DNA of 64,000 bases. Origin: a bacterium. Its GTDB lineage: Bacteria > Planctomycetota > JAFGQW01. The stretch is taken from assembly GCA_030426805.1 (NCBI GenBank), contig JAUHXU010000002.1, positions 992,001-1,056,000 on the forward strand, written 5' to 3'. This document shows positions 41,749 to 49,943 of the stretch, piece after piece (position 1 is the first letter of the stretch; each line of letters begins with the position of its first letter). The position numbers were made by a program, and so were the translations under genes. Below the pieces are notes generated by a model, which saw only the letters and a program-made list of their open reading frames with translations, was not told where the DNA came from and searched no databases.

Positions 41749-43695
41749 TCAGCGTGGGTCGGGTTTCGCTTGTGTGGCGGCTCGGCGGCGGGCCTCGATC
41801 AGTCGTCCTTCGGCACGACCGGCTTCGTCGAGGAGGCCGTGGCGCCGGTAGGCATCGCGCAAGCGCCGGAGCAGATCGACGTCGTCGGGGCGGTGCTCGG
41901 CGAGGCGGGCGAGTCGCGGCAGCGCCTCGCGACCGCGGTTGACCAGCGGATCGCTCGCCAACGCGAAGTAGTCGATCGTGTAGGGGCGCGCCGTCGGCGC
42001 GAGATCGGCTGCGCGTGCGAGTTGCTCGAGTGCCGCGGCCGGCTGTTGGGCCCGTCGCAGCATCTGGCCGTACGAGTGGCGCAACGACGCGTTGTCCGGC
42101 GTCATCGCGACCGCGGTCTTCATCGGACCGAGGGCATCCGCGACACGGCCGCGGCGGTAGCGCAGGATCGCGAGTTTCGACGCGAACGCACCGTCGTTCG
42201 GGTAGGCGGCCGCGGCTCGGGTGACGAACGGCTCCGCCTCGACCCATCGCTCGCGCGACAGGAAGTAGGTCGATGCGTCGGCGAGCGACTCGTGATCGTT
42301 CGGTCGCACGTGCGCGCTCGCGACGAGGTGGGGCTCGAAGCCCGCTGCGTGGTTTCGGGCCTGGTAGATCCGAGCGAGTCCGCGATGGTAGGCGACCGCA
42401 CGCTCGGGCAGCGGATCGACGGCGGTGAGCCACCACGGGACGGCGCAGTAGAGCGCGACGGCGATACAGACGCCGTGTACCCGCGCGTCGGCGCCTGCGA
42501 ACACGGCCGCGCCGAACCAGGTGACGAGCAGTCCGGCGAGCGCGAAGAGATCCCAGTCGCGATCGACCGGGTAGCTCACGTTGTGAACCGCCGTCCAGAC
42601 GACAGCGACCGCCGCGCAGGCGCGAAGCAGGCCACCGCTTCGATCGCTCCGGCGCCCCGCGATCAACGCGAGCGCCAGGCCGACCGGCGCGATCCGCAAC
42701 AGGACGTTCAGGCGTTGGATCCAGTGGTCCGCCGTGCCGAGTGCGTAGCGGTAGCCGTCCTGCGGCAGCAGTGGCGTCCACGGCGTTTGACCGGCGGCGC
42801 CGAGGAACGTGCCGTAGCGAAGTGCCGGCTCGGTCGGCGGCGTGAAGTTCCACGCGATCGCCCACAACCCGACCGCGGCGAGCACGATCGGGAGTGCGAG
42901 CAACGCGGCGAACAGAGCGACGGCGCGGGTGCGGGGCGTTGCGGCCGATCGCCACGCGTGCCACGCGAGGATCGGTGCGAACAGCGCCGCGAGTCCGTGA
43001 ATGCAGATCGCGACGCCGACCACGAGGCCGAGGGTGCCGGGACGCACGCGGCCGGCGTGTGCGAGCAACGCGGTGTCGATCACGATCGCGAAGGCCGCCA
43101 GCAACGGCGCGTAGACCTCGATGTGCCCGAAGAACACGGCGGTGGCGCCGGTCGCGATCGTCATCAGCGCGATGAAGCGCGCTTCGCGGGCCGTCGTGGC
43201 GAGCCGCCCGGCGATCCGGAGTGCGTAGGCGACGAAGACGCCGCCGCAGGCCGCGGACGTCGCGCGGATCGCCGCGTCCGGCGGCAGGTCCGCGGCACCG
43301 GTCGCGAACGCGGCGATGCGGAACAGCACGTTCGCGCCGAGGTTCGACGGGTAGTAGACGCCGTCGAGGAATCGACCGAGCACGAGGCCCCAGTCGCCGA
43401 CGAGATCGTGTCCCGGGAGCATCCAGCACGCCACGGCCGCGACGGCGCCGAGCACGAACGGGCCGATGCCGCGCGTCGGCAGTGGCAGCGCGGCGATCGC
43501 TCGCCCGGCGAAGCGGCCGATCGCCGGGACGGTCACGACGAGGAGCAGCAGGGCCGTCGCGATCAGCATCTCGATCGCGCGACGATCGCCGAAGCCGTCG
43601 AGGCCCCAGAGGGCTTTCGTCTGGTCGGTCGCTGCGAGGATGCTCGCGACGGCGACCGCGAACGTGAACCCGACGAGTGCGATCGTTCGCATCAT
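41749..43695 (-). CDS. GT-C-like membrane protein with C-terminal TPR-type repeats
   Basis: 648 aa. About ten membrane segments fill residues 2-430, including PGHDLVGDWGLVLGRFLDG after the third, which carries the acidic residues typical of GT-C glycosyltransferase loops, and SYPVDRDWDLFALAG later. Residues 450-640 are tetratricopeptide-like (HESLADASTYFLSRERWVEA, PDNASLRHSYGQMLRRAQQP). Tandem ATGs at the start overlap the previous stop. Possibly a protein or lipid glycosylation factor, judged by architecture only. Confidence 0.6.
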   Translation of the reverse strand: MMRTIALVGFTFAVAVASILAATDQTKALWGLDGFGDRRAIEMLIATALLLLVVTVPAIGRFAGRAIAALPLPTRGIGPFVLGAVAAVACWMLPGHDLVGDWGLVLGRFLDGVYYPSNLGANVLFRIAAFATGAADLPPDAAIRATSAACGGVFVAYALRIAGRLATTAREARFIALMTIATGATAVFFGHIEVYAPLLAAFAIVIDTALLAHAGRVRPGTLGLVVGVAICIHGLAALFAPILAWHAWRSAATPRTRAVALFAALLALPIVLAAVGLWAIAWNFTPPTEPALRYGTFLGAAGQTPWTPLLPQDGYRYALGTADHWIQRLNVLLRIAPVGLALALIAGRRSDRSGGLLRACAAVAVVWTAVHNVSYPVDRDWDLFALAGLLVTWFGAAVFAGADARVHGVCIAVALYCAVPWWLTAVDPLPERAVAYHRGLARIYQARNHAAGFEPHLVASAHVRPNDHESLADASTYFLSRERWVEAEPFVTRAAAAYPNDGAFASKLAILRYRRGRVADALGPMKTAVAMTPDNASLRHSYGQMLRRAQQPAAALEQLARAADLAPTARPYTIDYFALASDPLVNRGREALPRLARLAEHRPDDVDLLRRLRDAYRRHGLLDEAGRAEGRLIEARRRAATQAKPDPR

Positions 43696-44138
43696 CGCTC
43701 CCGCGCCGCAGCGAGGAGCGTCGGAAAGTCGGCGTAGCGGTAGCGGAGCCCCGTCTCCTCGTGAAGGCGTTGCAACGCGTCGTGGGCCCAGGCGCCGATC
43801 GTCGCCATCGCTTCGGTGTAGGTCGGATCGCAGTAGTAGACCCGACAGCCGGTGGGCCGCAGGTCGCGCAACTCGCACCGGCGAGCGCGGTAGAACGGGC
43901 ACCAGCCCTCGCGCTCCGGCTCGGGGATCTCACGCGCCTCGGCGACGATGTCGGCTTCCAGCTCGGTCGCGTAGAGGCGGTGGCCTGCGTTCGGGAAGTC
44001 GCAACAGTGCCCCGACAGCGCGCAGTGCGGTCGCTCCGCGGCGATGCGGGCGTCGAGGGCATCGTAGAGGGCCGCGAGGGCGCGCCGCGCCGCTGCGCGC
44101 TCGGTGGCGTCGAGCGTCGGAAGGCGCGCGTCGCTCAT
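43692..44138 (-). CDS. YkgJ-like cysteine-cluster protein (divergent)
   Basis: 148 aa. Cys residues occur in PHCALSGHCCDFPNAGHRLY and in WCPFYRARRCELRDLRPTGC followed by RVYYC, the spacing of the YkgJ metal/iron-sulfur cluster family though the first cluster is spread wider than CxxCxxCC. The start overlaps the upstream YkgJ gene by four bases and its stop overlaps the membrane protein start, so all three are coupled. Confidence 0.65.
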   Translation of the reverse strand: MSDARLPTLDATERAAARRALAALYDALDARIAAERPHCALSGHCCDFPNAGHRLYATELEADIVAEAREIPEPEREGWCPFYRARRCELRDLRPTGCRVYYCDPTYTEAMATIGAWAHDALQRLHEETGLRYRYADFPTLLAAARER

Positions 44139-44551
44139 CGAGTCGCTCCGGTCGCCCGCAGTGCGGTGCGAATCGCCTCCGCGTCGTGGCGTCGGCCGCG
44201 GCCGATGCCGGGGCAGCGCGTGCCCTCGCGGGACCACGCCTCTTCGTCGGCGACGATGCTGCGCCAGAACGGGTAGGTGCGGCACTGGGTGGGGCGATCG
44301 TCGTAGATCGTGCAGCGCCGTGACGCGGGGTCGAGCAACGCGCACGAGCCGTCGGGGCGCTCGACGAGGCTCAGGCGTGCGCCGACGCGACGAAGGTAGC
44401 GTCGGCCGAAGTCGTCGATCGAGAGGTCGAGGCGCGCGGCGATCGCCGTCGCTTCGGTTTCGTCGACCCACACGTAGCCGGACGCGCCGGTGCAGCACTC
44501 GCCGCACCCGGTGCACTCGAAGCGGAGGCCGTCGGCGAACCAGTCACCCAT
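44135..44551 (-). CDS. YkgJ family cysteine-cluster protein
   Basis: 138 aa. CTGCGECC (CxxCxxCC) near the N-terminus, then GSCALLDPASRRCTIYDDRPTQCRTYPFW, give the eight-cysteine pattern of the YkgJ/UPF0153 family, thought to bind zinc or an Fe-S cluster. GAGGGGG is next to the ATG and a TATAGA box lies 7 bases upstream. It heads a three-gene overlapping unit. Confidence 0.85.
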   Translation of the reverse strand: MGDWFADGLRFECTGCGECCTGASGYVWVDETEATAIAARLDLSIDDFGRRYLRRVGARLSLVERPDGSCALLDPASRRCTIYDDRPTQCRTYPFWRSIVADEEAWSREGTRCPGIGRGRRHDAEAIRTALRATGATR

Positions 44552-44557
44552 GCCCCC

Positions 44558-44563
44558 TCTATA
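44558..44563 (-). promoter_or_regulatory. Candidate -10 box close to the YkgJ start
   Basis: TATAGA on the minus strand, last base 7 nt from the ATG. It overlaps the GAGGGG ribosome site, so either a leaderless or a chance match. Confidence 0.3.
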
Positions 44564-44570
44564 CCACGCG

Positions 44571-46826
44571 TCAGGCGGGTGGGCCAACCGATCGGTCGGG
44601 GTCGTCGTTGCAGCGGCGAATCGCGATCGCCGCGTGGTCGACCGTCGCGTTCGGTCCGCCTTCGGTCGCGAGTCGACCGAGGCGCGCGACGAGGTCGGCC
44701 GGTTGGTCGCCGAGCAACGCGACGTCGCGCCTCAGCTCCTCGGCACCGCGCGTGCCGTCGCCCGCGCCGGCGGTCTCGGCGAGGCTGCGAGAGAAGACGA
44801 GCAGTGTGTCGTCGTTCGCGAGGTCGATCGCCTGGAGGTCGAGATTCGCGTCGAACACCTGGCTCTGCGAGAAGCCGAGCATGATCCCCGATGCGACGTC
44901 GACGGCTGCGGTGTCCGCTGCGGTACGACGGCGTAGCGGCCGCGGTGCGCCGGCGAGGGCGCAGTCGATGCGTCCGGTTTGCCCGTCGAGCGTCAGTGCG
45001 ATCGCCGCGACGAGCGGTGGCGCGTCGTAGGCGCTGTGCAGGACGTCGTTGAGCGCACTCAGCAGCGCGGTGGGCGTCTCGTATTCCGCGAGTGCGGCCC
45101 GGAGCCGTGCGCGCGTCTTCGCGTTCGCCGGGCCGTCGGCGCCGCGGAAGCCGCCGGCAAACAGGATCGCCGTCCGCTGTGGCTCGATTCGATGGGCCTC
45201 GAAGAAGACCGTCTGCGTCCCGTCGCCCGAGGCGTGCATCGTCCAGACGTCGAAACCGGGCACCGTGAGCGTCCGGTTTTCGAGATCGTTCGCGGGGCGG
45301 AGCAAGTCCCCGCCGATGCTCGCCGGGCGCGACGCCGGCTCCCGGTCGCCGAGCAATTGATGCACGTGCTCGACGACGCGCGCGGGGCCCTCGCGTTTGA
45401 GCGCGTATCGCGCGTTCGGGTAGGTGCCGACCTCGAAGTCGTGGCGGAACGACTCCTCGGTGGTGTAGACGACGAGGGGGACCGGGTAGTCGCCCCCGGC
45501 GCGGCGGAGCTCCGCGATCAACTCGAGGCCGGAGACCTCGCGCATCTTCGGCTCGATCACGACGACGTCCGGGTGCAGCTGGTCCATCGCGGTGGCGAAG
45601 CGTCCCGGGTCGAGGAGCAGGTGGACGTCGGCGTGCTCTCCCGCGAGCTCGCGACGCAGCGCGATCCCGTCGTCGGGGTTCGGGTCGACGACGAGGATCG
45701 TCGCGCGGCGCCGGTCGGTCTGCTGGGGCTCGGGTTCCGGGTCCGGCGTCGGCTCGGGCGGGAGTTCGATCGAGTCGAGCAGGTGGCGCAGTTCGTCGTC
45801 GTCGCGGGCGAGTGTTCGGACGAGGCGTTCGATCAGCGAGCGCTCCACCCGGGCGGCCAGTTCGGCCTCGAGGATATCGACCTTCAGCCCCGGCGAGAAC
45901 CGTCGGAGCATGTGGTCGGGATCCGGCTGTCCGTCGCCGTTGGGCGGCAAGAGCCGCTGGACGAAACGGCTGTCGAACGGATCGAGGAGCTCGAGCACGA
46001 GCGCACGAGCACGGTCGTAGCCCTCGCCGTCGAGGCGCTGACCGACCAGTTGTTCGAGGACGTGCGCGAACGCGCCGCCGAGCGCTTCGGTGCCGGGCGC
46101 CGCGTCGGGATCGATGTCGCCGGGCACGAGGCGCTGTACGGCGGCGAGCATCGCGTAGGTCAGCAGATTGGGTTGGGCGTCGGTCGGAACCGCGTCGCCG
46201 GCCGCGTCGCCGGCGACGAGCGACTGCGCCACCCGCGCGACCGATGTCGCGCCGAGACGCGCCTGGAGCGCATCGGGTGTCAGCGAAGCGGTCAACGCGC
46301 TCAGCAGGATGCGCGGGATCGCGATCGTATCGGTCGCCCCGGCGACTCCGGGGGGCTCGGGCGCGCCGCCGGGCATCGTGGAGCCGCGCGCGATGTGCAC
46401 GCTGCGCAGGCCGACGAGCCGGTTCGGATCGAAGTCGTCGCGTCGAAACAGGTCGTCGTCGGTCTGGGCGAGCAGCTCGACGAGGTCGCGCAACTCCGAG
46501 AACGGCGTCGCAGGCGTGACCCAGATCGCGTCGATCTGCTTCTCTTCGAGGATCTTCTTCAGCGGCTCGATCGAGCGGGGTGCGTGGAACAGTTCGGTGC
46601 GATCGGCGTAGACCGAGCCGTTGCGGGACTCGAAGCCGATGCGGTGCTGTCCGGTGTTCGCGACCTCCCAGCGGGATTCGAGCTCCTCGAACGCCCGAGC
46701 GATCAGCGGGTGCGCGGACGGGTAGAGACGCAGGAACCGCACGGCCTTGAGCAGGCACGTGAAGAAGTCCAGGATCGGTTGGGCGTCCGCCGACGTGGAG
46801 GTCGACGACGCGGAATTGCGCTCCAT
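44571..46826 (-). CDS. Regulator with pseudo-receiver and degenerate PP2C/SpoIIE-like domain
   Basis: 751 aa; GGAGGA lies 6 nt before the ATG. Residues 1-350 are mostly helical with a conserved-looking LLKAVRFLRLYPSAHP start. Residues 375-480 form a CheY-like receiver (ATILVVDPNPDDG, with Asp381), but the phospho-acceptor position in PDVVVIEPKMREVSGLEL is Glu425. Residues 500-740 follow the SpoIIE/RsbU phosphatase outline (MHASGDGTQTVF, TALLSALNDVLHSAY, NDDTLLVFSRSLAETA), but two metal-binding Asp positions seem lost. Possibly an inactive or constitutively tuned partner-switch component. Confidence 0.65.
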   Translation of the reverse strand: MERNSASSTSTSADAQPILDFFTCLLKAVRFLRLYPSAHPLIARAFEELESRWEVANTGQHRIGFESRNGSVYADRTELFHAPRSIEPLKKILEEKQIDAIWVTPATPFSELRDLVELLAQTDDDLFRRDDFDPNRLVGLRSVHIARGSTMPGGAPEPPGVAGATDTIAIPRILLSALTASLTPDALQARLGATSVARVAQSLVAGDAAGDAVPTDAQPNLLTYAMLAAVQRLVPGDIDPDAAPGTEALGGAFAHVLEQLVGQRLDGEGYDRARALVLELLDPFDSRFVQRLLPPNGDGQPDPDHMLRRFSPGLKVDILEAELAARVERSLIERLVRTLARDDDELRHLLDSIELPPEPTPDPEPEPQQTDRRRATILVVDPNPDDGIALRRELAGEHADVHLLLDPGRFATAMDQLHPDVVVIEPKMREVSGLELIAELRRAGGDYPVPLVVYTTEESFRHDFEVGTYPNARYALKREGPARVVEHVHQLLGDREPASRPASIGGDLLRPANDLENRTLTVPGFDVWTMHASGDGTQTVFFEAHRIEPQRTAILFAGGFRGADGPANAKTRARLRAALAEYETPTALLSALNDVLHSAYDAPPLVAAIALTLDGQTGRIDCALAGAPRPLRRRTAADTAAVDVASGIMLGFSQSQVFDANLDLQAIDLANDDTLLVFSRSLAETAGAGDGTRGAEELRRDVALLGDQPADLVARLGRLATEGGPNATVDHAAIAIRRCNDDPDRSVGPPA

Positions 46827-46929
46827 CGTATCCTCCGAGAGACCCCGCGGCGCGTTCGGTCGCGATCGCGCACCGGCGCCACCGGGGACTATCGTCACCG
46901 GAGGGGGCGGCCCTTGAGCGACCGCGATC

Positions 46930-48822
46930 TCAGCGATGGATCGTCAGCGTGGATCGGCCTGCCGGCACGGCGACGAGGACGTGGGGGCGCCCGTCGATGC
47001 CGATCGTCGTCGTCGTCGCCGGTCGGCCGTCGATCCGAACCTCGGGGCGGCCGGCGAGCACGACGGCGAGGTCGGTGCCCCGCGCATCGAGCTGCCATCC
47101 GTCGCCCGTGCGTCGGATGGAACTCCCTGCGCGCCGCTCGAGGTAGTCGTAGTAGTCGCGGACCGTGAGCGCGGGGTGGCGATGGGCGGTGGCCAGTCGA
47201 TAGACCGCCTTCCACAGCCGATTGCCGTCGGGCTCACGCACGATCAGGTGGGGGTGGAAGATGCACGCGATCGCGCAGTGGTAGCGGGCCTCGCTGTCCG
47301 CGAACAGCCGTGCGAACCACGCCTCGTCCTCGCCGCCCCAATCCTCCTGGCTGACGAACGGCATCTCGCGGACCGGGATCGGCTGCCCGTCGGTGTCGAT
47401 CGGCAGGAACGGACGGCCGGTTCCGAAGAGGTAGCCCCGTCCGTCGCGGTTCGGTCCATACGTCGAGTCGACGACGATCCCGTGGCGATACATGCGGCGG
47501 AAGTTGCGCGTGTAGTGGGTGTCGCCGCTGGCGTACTCGGCGGGGGAGGCCCACGTCAGGTAGTGATTGCGATTGAGGATCGGTGCCGAGGGGATGCCGG
47601 CTTCGCTGCGCAGATCGCGAAACCAGTCGACCTGATCGATCAGGGCGAACTGGCGTGAGATCGGTTCGACCTTCCAGATCCCGGTCAGCATCGGGAGTTG
47701 GTTCCAGTGCAGGGCGAGGTCGGCGCCGTCGTCGGCGAATCGTCGCGCGTCGGCGGCCCGCCACCCGTCGGCGAGTCGGCGCCCGGCGATCAGGAAGTAG
47801 GTCGACCGCGCGCCGATCGCACGCTCGTGCTCGCGCAGAATGTCGCAACGCTCGGCCCCGTACTCGTCCTCGTCGTGGGTCATCAGCAGGATGCCCGGTG
47901 CGCGATCGGGAAACGCCCACCACCCCGGCGTCGTCTCCCGAACGCCGGTCGCCGCCAGGAGCGACCGCTCGAGTACGTCGGCGATGGGGATCGCGTTCTT
48001 CAGCAGCGATTCGTCGCAGACGAGGTCGTGCGACTCGAGCACGTGCTTGTAGAAGCCCCATCGCTTCTTGGTCACGCGGTAATCGGGCTCCGGCAGTCCC
48101 TGTTGCACCGTGACGAGGAGGCGGCCGACATCGATTCCGCAGGTGACGACGCGGCCGCGGCCGACCGCGCGTGACCAGACGACCGGTCGTCCGTCCAGGT
48201 CGAGCATCGGGCGCACGTCGTCGCCGATCGGCGCGCCGGGGCGTGCGGTCGCCGTGGGCAGCGCGATGCCGGCGCCGGCGATCGCCTCGCGCTCGTCCTG
48301 GGCGAGCACGTGCGCGGGGGCCCCCGTGATGCGAGCGGGGCGAGCCGCGCCGAGGGGTTCGAGCGAGACGCCCGTGGTCGCACGCCACCGGTCGCCCGGG
48401 CACTCGACGATCAGTGCGCCACCCGCGGTTGCGAAGGCGTGCAGCGCGTCGACCGGCGCCGCATCGGCCGCGCTCCTCGTCACGATCACGAGTGTGCGCC
48501 CCTCGAGCGTCTCCGGTCTCAGGGTCCGGACGTCGACGTGCGCGTAGTCACCGAACTCCTGGCGGACGAGGTTGAGCCACGCGACGCTCCAGTCGGCGTT
48601 CGGGAAGCGGTCCGCGCGCGCGCGCTCGCTGATCCGTTCGAGTGACGTGACGACGAGGACCGGTGCACCGACTTCGCGGTAGGCGGGGCGCGACGGCGCT
48701 TCCGGGTCGATCGCGTCGAGCGCCGGCACGTGCACGGGGTGGCGATCGAGTCGGTAGAGGACCGCCGCCGCGGCGAGCACGAGGACGAAGACGACGAGAA
48801 GCGGCCAGCGGAATCTGCGCAT
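46930..48822 (-). CDS. Exported NodB-like (polysaccharide deacetylase fold) protein
   Basis: 630 aa. Membrane anchor at residues 5-22 (RWPLLVVFVLVLAAAAVLY). Residues 50-215 resemble a class-I amidotransferase-like/ThuA-type alpha/beta domain (APVLVVTSLERISERA, GGALIVECPG). Residues 300-570 match the NodB fold with LMTHDEDEYG, DLALHWNQLP and CIFHPHLIVREP placed like the Asp/His metal sites of carbohydrate esterase 4 proteins. A short beta domain ends the protein. Substrate unknown; acts outside the inner membrane. A TATGCT box lies 27 bases upstream. Confidence 0.65.
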   Translation of the reverse strand: MRRFRWPLLVVFVLVLAAAAVLYRLDRHPVHVPALDAIDPEAPSRPAYREVGAPVLVVTSLERISERARADRFPNADWSVAWLNLVRQEFGDYAHVDVRTLRPETLEGRTLVIVTRSAADAAPVDALHAFATAGGALIVECPGDRWRATTGVSLEPLGAARPARITGAPAHVLAQDEREAIAGAGIALPTATARPGAPIGDDVRPMLDLDGRPVVWSRAVGRGRVVTCGIDVGRLLVTVQQGLPEPDYRVTKKRWGFYKHVLESHDLVCDESLLKNAIPIADVLERSLLAATGVRETTPGWWAFPDRAPGILLMTHDEDEYGAERCDILREHERAIGARSTYFLIAGRRLADGWRAADARRFADDGADLALHWNQLPMLTGIWKVEPISRQFALIDQVDWFRDLRSEAGIPSAPILNRNHYLTWASPAEYASGDTHYTRNFRRMYRHGIVVDSTYGPNRDGRGYLFGTGRPFLPIDTDGQPIPVREMPFVSQEDWGGEDEAWFARLFADSEARYHCAIACIFHPHLIVREPDGNRLWKAVYRLATAHRHPALTVRDYYDYLERRAGSSIRRTGDGWQLDARGTDLAVVLAGRPEVRIDGRPATTTTIGIDGRPHVLVAVPAGRSTLTIHR

Positions 48823-48885
48823 CGGATACCTCGGGGCGATGTGGGCACCAGCATAGCACCGATCGGAGCGCGTTCGAACGCACGA

Positions 48886-48904
48886 CGCCGCCGGAGCGGC
48901 GGCG
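48886..48904. repeat. 8-bp hairpin
   Basis: CGCCGCCG, loop GAG, CGGCGGCG, in the gap between two minus-strand genes and 15 bases from a larger palindrome. Confidence 0.5.
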
Positions 48905-48918
48905 CGTGGGAAGAGGGT

Positions 48919-48944
48919 GGATCCGGGCGGCGCCGCCCGGATCC
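48919..48944 (-). terminator. 26-bp perfect palindrome, probable terminator
   Basis: GGATCCGGGCGGC joined to its exact reverse complement, 22 bases after the stop at 48967. Likely ends the FHA-kinase-sigma transcript; no T-run. Confidence 0.55.
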
Positions 48945-48966
48945 CGAATGAACGTGGCGTGTGCGT

Positions 48967-49809
48967 TCAGCGCACGTCGAGTGCCGAGGCGGCGGCGACG
49001 CGTGGCGCGTCATCGGACGATCCGCCGAGGTAGTGATCGACCTCCGCGAGGACGTCGCGCGTCGCGGTCGGCTCGACTTTGACTGCGGGCACCTCGACCG
49101 CGGCCGGCGCGCCGAGGCGGTTCGCGATCTTCACGCGGTTGACCTCGAGCTTGCGTTGCACGCGGGCGGCGAGTTCACGCGCCTGAGCGAGCTTGCTGTC
49201 GTCGAGGTTCACGTCGATGCAGTTCGCGGCGAGCGTCTGTTGCTCGGCGAGCTGCGCGCGAAGGGTCTGGACCATCGCCTTGAGACGCGTGCGCTCGGCG
49301 TTGAACGTGAGCATGCGGGTCTTGGCCGCGTCGAGCGCCCGGCGGCGGGCGACGAGCAGGCGCTGGTTGCTGTCGATCAGGCTCTCGTCGGCTTTGAGCT
49401 CGTCCAGCCGGCGGGCGAGGTCGACTTCGACGTGGTCGCGCGAGTAGACGAGATCACCGAGGCGGACGCGCGGGGCGGAGCCGTCGAGCGATGCGCGGAT
49501 GACCTTGATCTCCTGCGTCTTGCCGGTGCGCATCGTGCGAAGCGCGGTGATCTTGTTCTCGAGTTCGGCGACGGCCACCTGCTCTTCGGCGACCTGGTGC
49601 TCGACCGCCGCGACCTCCGGCCCGATCTGGTCGATCAGGTCCTCGATCCGGTGGATCTCGAACTCGGTCGGGATCGAACTCTCGACCCGGTTCTTCACTT
49701 GCTTGTATCCGGTCCGGAGCACGTTGCCGACGCCGGTCCCGAATGCGAGATACGTCCCGATCCCGACGACGGCGCCGAGGATCACCATTTTCTTGATGAA
49801 GCGGAACAC
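48967..49809 (-). CDS. Membrane-anchored coiled-coil protein
   Basis: 280 aa. Start is GTG at 49809 with GGAGG 7 nt upstream. Residues 8-28 form one membrane helix (MVILGAVVGIGTYLAF). Residues 50-105 and 135-215 are strong coiled coils (VAAVEHQVAEEQVAVAELE, RLKAMVQTLRAQLAEQQ). No enzymatic motif. It follows the ECF sigma gene by 134 bases and may be the envelope effector or sensor of that cluster. Confidence 0.7.
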   Translation of the reverse strand: MFRFIKKMVILGAVVGIGTYLAFGTGVGNVLRTGYKQVKNRVESSIPTEFEIHRIEDLIDQIGPEVAAVEHQVAEEQVAVAELENKITALRTMRTGKTQEIKVIRASLDGSAPRVRLGDLVYSRDHVEVDLARRLDELKADESLIDSNQRLLVARRRALDAAKTRMLTFNAERTRLKAMVQTLRAQLAEQQTLAANCIDVNLDDSKLAQARELAARVQRKLEVNRVKIANRLGAPAAVEVPAVKVEPTATRDVLAEVDHYLGGSSDDAPRVAAASALDVR

Positions 49810-49943
49810 GGTTCAACCTCCGTTCATTCGCTGCGCCCGGCTCGGGGGGCCCACGCCTCCGCCACCGGGTCACGATGGCCGGGCGATACGGGGGGGCGGG
49901 AGCGATATTTCGGGAGGGAGGCGTTTTTTGGCGTGCGCCGGGC

